DNA from: Bugula neritina
Lineage: Eukaryota > Bryozoa > Gymnolaemata > Cheilostomatida > Bugulidae
NCBI GenBank assembly: GCA_964035545.1
Contig: OZ037770.1
Location: 772,001 to 836,000, forward strand
Direction: 5' to 3'
DNA: 64,000 nucleotides
Below the pieces are notes generated by a model that was not told where the DNA came from, did no database searches, and worked only from the letters and a program-made list of their open reading frames with translations. Of this stretch, positions 60,305 to 64,000 are shown one piece after another; within the stretch, counting starts at the first letter, position 1, and each line of letters starts with the position of its first letter. A program made the translations under genes and the position numbers.

Positions 60305-63300
60305 TCACAATTGCGTCTCCTTATACCTTGGAAACGCAACTCTCAATTGCTCGTCCCCCCAGATTTCTTTTATGATAGCTGATGGATGTTTTTCCACTGC
60401 ATCACACAAGAAATCTTTTAAATAAGATGGAGGCGCCCTAGTGCGTTGGCTACGCTCCAACTGCACTGGGGAATTTGCTACGACTGGTGACTCTTCCACC
60501 ACGGGTGGTGTCGCCAGTACGGGGGGGTCCACCAGTACGGGTGGTCCTCCCCCAGCTGCCTCTTCTTCATGATTTTGAGGAATTGCCATCTCATCCGAGA
60601 CGATGGGCCTGTCGACCGGCTCCACAGGTGGTGGGGCCGGCTCCGACAGGTCTTCAGGTGTGTCGACCTCCTCTTCCTGGGGTGGAGGAGGTTGGGGCTG
60701 GTCGGCTGGCGCATCAGCCGCCCCGTCCTGGTCTGGCAGTATCTCCTCAATCTCTCGATATGCCATGGGTCGCCCCCTCATAGGAGGGCGCCTAGCTGGC
60801 TCTAAGAGAGGAGGTGCTTGACCTGCCGCATCAGGACTTGCCCAGTGAGGTTTTAGCCGTGCCTCGTTCTGGACCGACACTTGTCCAGACCGTTCCACTT
60901 TGTATGTATGATTTGGCATTACCTCAATTACGCAGTAGGGACCTACGAACTTTGGCTGCAACTTGGCTGCCTGTCCGCGCCTGCGGCGATGACTGGTCAT
61001 CCAGACCCAGTCCCCCACCTTGTATAAAGGTGGGTCGTCAGAGTCACCACTCCTGACCTGCCACTGCTGCTCACGTAGCACCTCGTGAGCCGTCCCCATG
61101 CGTTTTACGAGCTTGTCCACGTAGTCGTGGACATTGCTCTCGGGATTCGGAACATGATAGGTTACGTGCTCAGGAACCCTTGTTTCTCTCCCCAGCATGA
61201 GAAAATTAGGGGTCTCCAGTGTACTGGAGTGAGGGGTACCACGGTACGCTCGCATGATCTGCGGCAACACCAAGTCCCACTCTTCCTGGCTCCTACCGAT
61301 AAGCAGGCTTCTCAGAGAGTCCCCTAGCATTCGGTTGTTCCGCTCCACGACCCCGTTCCCTTGCGGGTGATACGGGGTCGTCCGACTCTGGTTTACCCCC
61401 CACACTCTACAGAGATCGCTCATAAGTTGCGACTGAAACTGGGCGCCCTGGTCAGAATGTATCTGCTCCGGCAAGCCGAAATAGCAAAACACCTGTTGAT
61501 CCAGAGCTCTGGCCACCGAGGGGGCCGACGCATCTGGAATAGCCAGTGCATCAGCCCACCGCGTGAAATGGTCAGTTAATACCAGTATCCAGTTATTACC
61601 TCTCGCTGTAGTGGGCATGGGGCCTACCAGATCGACAGCAACCACCTGCCACGGACGACCGGCATGGAGGCGACGCCTCCCTGCGGTCTCAGTGGGGCGG
61701 CCATGCTTGCTAGCTTGGCACACCTCGCACTTCCGCACCCGGAGTCGGACATCCCGGGTCATACCGGGCCAAAACCACTGGAGTTGAAGACACCTGATCA
61801 CCCGGCTAGCTCCTGTGTGAGCTTGCTTATGGGTGTCCCAGATCAACTCCCGCCGCAGAGCTGACGGGCAGACTACCCTCTCTCGTTCACTGCGATTGGT
61901 GCCGACTGCCAACGTGATCGTTAGCAGCCCATCGCTGTTGAACCTTAGGGAGTCCCAGCGGTCACAGAAGTACTTAAACTCAGTACTCTTCACTCGCTGT
62001 TTGGCCTCACTCGGCCGCCGTCCCTTCTTCTTGGCCCGGACTAGGTCAGCTACTACTCCTGGTAGCGTGGACTGGAGCCGACATAGCTCCCTGACGTTCC
62101 GAAGCAACGTGGGGTTTGCGTGAAGGTTGTTAACAGCTTTGTTGGCTGATTCGGACAGGAGTTGCCCTTCTTCCCAGCTGTACACACCCGCTTTCCCCAA
62201 CTGCGCTTCGGCGTCCGAGCGAGGGGGTCCACCGTCCCTGCGCTCGATATTCTGGCATTGCTTACGCCCATCTGCCTGGCGGCGGCTGAGTCCATCTGCA
62301 TTACCGTGTTTCTTACCGGGTCGATGCTCGATCCGATAAGAAAACTCTGCCAGGATCTCTAGCCAGCGCGCCACTTGGCTGGATGGTTCTGCCCGTCGAC
62401 ACAGCCATATCAGGGATGCATGATCCGTCCGAAGCCGGAATGTGCGCCCATATAGATATGGTCTAAAGTGTTTGACCGCCTTGACTACTGCCAAGAGTTC
62501 CCTCCTGGTTGTACAGTAGTTCTTCTCAGGCGCCGACAGGGCCTTGCTATAGTAAGCCACCACCACCTCGCGACCATCTTGGACCTGCGATAGCACAGCC
62601 CCCACATTATGGTTACTGGCATCAGTATCCAAAATGTACTCCTTCGCAGGGTCAGGATACGCCAAGATGGGTGCCTCCACCCGGCGATCCTTCAGGTGGT
62701 CAAATGCCTTCTGCTCAGCCTGCGTCCACTGCCATCGCACCCCCTTCGCGGTCAGCCGATTTAACGGCTGTGCAATTCCTGCGAAGTCTGGTATGTACTG
62801 ACGATAGTACCCTACCAGCCCCAGGAACGCCCGCAATTCAGAGAGGTCGACAGGAACGGCCCAGTCCCTCACGGCCCGTACCTTCTCGGGGTCGGTGGCG
62901 ACCCCGTCTCGACCAACTACATGGCCCAGGTACTTGACCTCGCGTTGCAGTAATGCACACTTCGAGGGCTTCAGCTTCAGGTTAGCAGCTCGGAGTCTGT
63001 CGAACACCTCCCTGAGTCGGCTGACATATGTGTCGAAGTCGGGGGAGATGACGATGACATCATCGAGATATATGAGCAAGGTCTTCCAGTGCAGTCCACT
63101 CAGGACCTGCTCCATGAGTCGCTGGAAGGTGGCTGGTGCGGACGTAAGTCCGAATGGCAACACCTTCCATTTCCAGAGCCCATCCCGCTTTATAAACGCG
63201 GCCTTGTCCTGTGCTTCAGGACTCAGGGGCACATGCCAATACCCGCTTAACAAGTCCAACGTGCTGAAGAACTTGCCACCAGCTAAGGCATCGAGCGACT

Positions 63301-64000
63301 CATCGATCCTCGGGAGAGGGTAAGCGTCCTGGATGGTCACGCTGTTCAGCCTGCGATAGTCAACACAAAACCTCCAGCTACCATCCTTTTTCTGAACCAG
63401 GACGACTGGAGAACTCCAGGCCCCATGGCCTGGCTCAATCAGGTCCTGGTTCAGAAGGTCTTGCACCTGACGGCTCACTTCTCTCTCCTTCTCAGGACTT
63501 AACCGGCGGGTCGGCTGCCGAATCGGCACCGTCTCCGCCGCCAGGGGTATCTCATGACGAACCGTCTCAGTCAGACCCATGTCATGGTCGCCGCAACTGA
63601 ACACGTCCTTGTACTCAGAGAGTAGCCGCGCCATCTCCAGGCGTTCTCGCTTGCTCTCACAGCCATCACAGGCATCCTCGTACAACTCCGCTATGTGTTC
63701 AGGCACCGGCCCCCTGCCGTCTCTAGTGGGTACTCCCCGGGCACCGTCCGCTGTTTCCAGCGCGGGCCCTACATCCTCCTCTTGCACGGAGTGGAACTTC
63801 CCTACTAGAGACCCAGCCGGTAATTCTACCGGCTCCGTGAAAGGGTTTACGCACTGGACCAGGAACTCCCTCCGCTCATCCAGTCTATTCAGACTGTTAG
63901 CGAGCTGGACGCCCCCCAGTGCACCTTCCACCACTCCGAGTTCGGAGATCTCCCTACAGTTCACTCTGCAGCGAACTGTAGCCCGGGAGCGTCCAGGTAC
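60305..64000 (-). CDS. pol: Ty3/gypsy retrotransposon pol polyprotein, 5'-truncated by the window edge
   Basis: The frame is open from the right edge to the stop at 60305-60307; the GTG near 63964 is not a real start, because the frame continues upstream. Numbering from that GTG: reverse transcriptase at about 150-350 with YLDD at 299-302; RNase H at about 440-560 (DTDAS, RREL, RTDH, ADGLS); integrase zinc finger H712-H716-C746-C749; integrase catalytic D778, D838, E874 with D-x35-E spacing; then a GPY/F-like module (KFVGPYCVIE) and a ~170-aa Pro/Glu-rich tail. No frameshift or stop is seen. Gag, protease and the primer-binding site would lie beyond 64000. The reading frame is much GC-richer than host DNA, consistent with a young insertion. 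No env-like frame follows pol. Confidence 0.96.
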   Translation of the reverse strand, partial: VPGRSRATVRCRVNCREISELGVVEGALGGVQLANSLNRLDERREFLVQCVNPFTEPVELPAGSLVGKFHSVQEEDVGPALETADGARGVPTRDGRGPVPEHIAELYEDACDGCESKRERLEMARLLSEYKDVFSCGDHDMGLTETVRHEIPLAAETVPIRQPTRRLSPEKEREVSRQVQDLLNQDLIEPGHGAWSSPVVLVQKKDGSWRFCVDYRRLNSVTIQDAYPLPRIDESLDALAGGKFFSTLDLLSGYWHVPLSPEAQDKAAFIKRDGLWKWKVLPFGLTSAPATFQRLMEQVLSGLHWKTLLIYLDDVIVISPDFDTYVSRLREVFDRLRAANLKLKPSKCALLQREVKYLGHVVGRDGVATDPEKVRAVRDWAVPVDLSELRAFLGLVGYYRQYIPDFAGIAQPLNRLTAKGVRWQWTQAEQKAFDHLKDRRVEAPILAYPDPAKEYILDTDASNHNVGAVLSQVQDGREVVVAYYSKALSAPEKNYCTTRRELLAVVKAVKHFRPYLYGRTFRLRTDHASLIWLCRRAEPSSQVARWLEILAEFSYRIEHRPGKKHGNADGLSRRQADGRKQCQNIERRDGGPPRSDAEAQLGKAGVYSWEEGQLLSESANKAVNNLHANPTLLRNVRELCRLQSTLPGVVADLVRAKKKGRRPSEAKQRVKSTEFKYFCDRWDSLRFNSDGLLTITLAVGTNRSERERVVCPSALRRELIWDTHKQAHTGASRVIRCLQLQWFWPGMTRDVRLRVRKCEVCQASKHGRPTETAGRRRLHAGRPWQVVAVDLVGPMPTTARGNNWILVLTDHFTRWADALAIPDASAPSVARALDQQVFCYFGLPEQIHSDQGAQFQSQLMSDLCRVWGVNQSRTTPYHPQGNGVVERNNRMLGDSLRSLLIGRSQEEWDLVLPQIMRAYRGTPHSSTLETPNFLMLGRETRVPEHVTYHVPNPESNVHDYVDKLVKRMGTAHEVLREQQWQVRSGDSDDPPLYKVGDWVWMTSHRRRRGQAAKLQPKFVGPYCVIEVMPNHTYKVERSGQVSVQNEARLKPHWASPDAAGQAPPLLEPARRPPMRGRPMAYREIEEILPDQDGAADAPADQPQPPPPQEEEVDTPEDLSEPAPPPVEPVDRPIVSDEMAIPQNHEEEAAGGGPPVLVDPPVLATPPVVEESPVVANSPVQLERSQRTRAPPSYLKDFLCDAVEKHPSAIIKEIWGDEQLRVAFPRYKETQL

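Noticed and set aside
60475-63323. Plus-strand frames of 66-142 codons opposite pol
   Set aside because: They are shadows of the GC-rich pol gene; every retroelement motif is on the minus strand.

Overview
The window reads as nuclear DNA of an invertebrate animal. Genes are sparse, have GT-AG introns, sit in AT-rich sequence, and are surrounded by many satellite arrays. The recognisable genes are a D-type cyclin with an LxCxE motif, a PDRG1 prefoldin-like protein, a nine-finger C2H2 protein, a first exon resembling DEG/ENaC channels, and a nucleotidyltransferase-TPR protein of a kind I associate with early-branching and other invertebrates. I cannot name the species.

Layout. 1-9 kb: AT-rich DNA with a degenerate AACGTT-rich repeat block (4.7-5.6 kb), a minus-strand DEG/ENaC-like first exon (5725-5862) and a possible two-exon 71-aa gene (8124-8869). 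9-16 kb: tRNA-like/SINE-like debris, satellites, and a ~1.17-kb direct tandem duplication (about 12.03-13.2 and 13.2-15.7 kb). The second copy is interrupted by a 1324-bp pogo-like DNA transposon with 24-bp inverted ends and a TA target duplication. 16.7-22.7 kb: a two-exon gene for a ~1928-aa protein with a nucleotidyltransferase domain and long TPR solenoid, including 14 near-identical 132-bp units. 24.4-25.5 kb: about 1 kb of (GT)n. 28.2-36.8 kb: a complete five-exon cyclin D gene (284 aa), with a foldback element in intron 3. 37-46 kb: mostly gene-free. 45.9-56.0 kb, minus strand: a C2H2 zinc-finger gene assembled from ten exons whose phases all agree; its 3' end is unresolved. 57.96-58.37 kb: a single-exon PDRG1 gene. 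59.7-64.0 kb, minus strand: the 3' part of a GC-rich Ty3/gypsy LTR retrotransposon (pol plus inferred 3' LTR), cut by the window edge.

The genes form no pathway together. The strongest unusual signals are (i) the nucleotidyltransferase-TPR protein with a homogenised repeat array, (ii) tandem arrays lying directly against 3' splice sites in two unrelated genes, several of them nearly free of AG dinucleotides on the sense strand, (iii) a 65-bp array that copies a 5' splice site and carries RFX X-box-like motifs, and (iv) the nested transposon with a sister copy that preserves the empty site. All calls come from reading the sequence; no search or alignment program was run.
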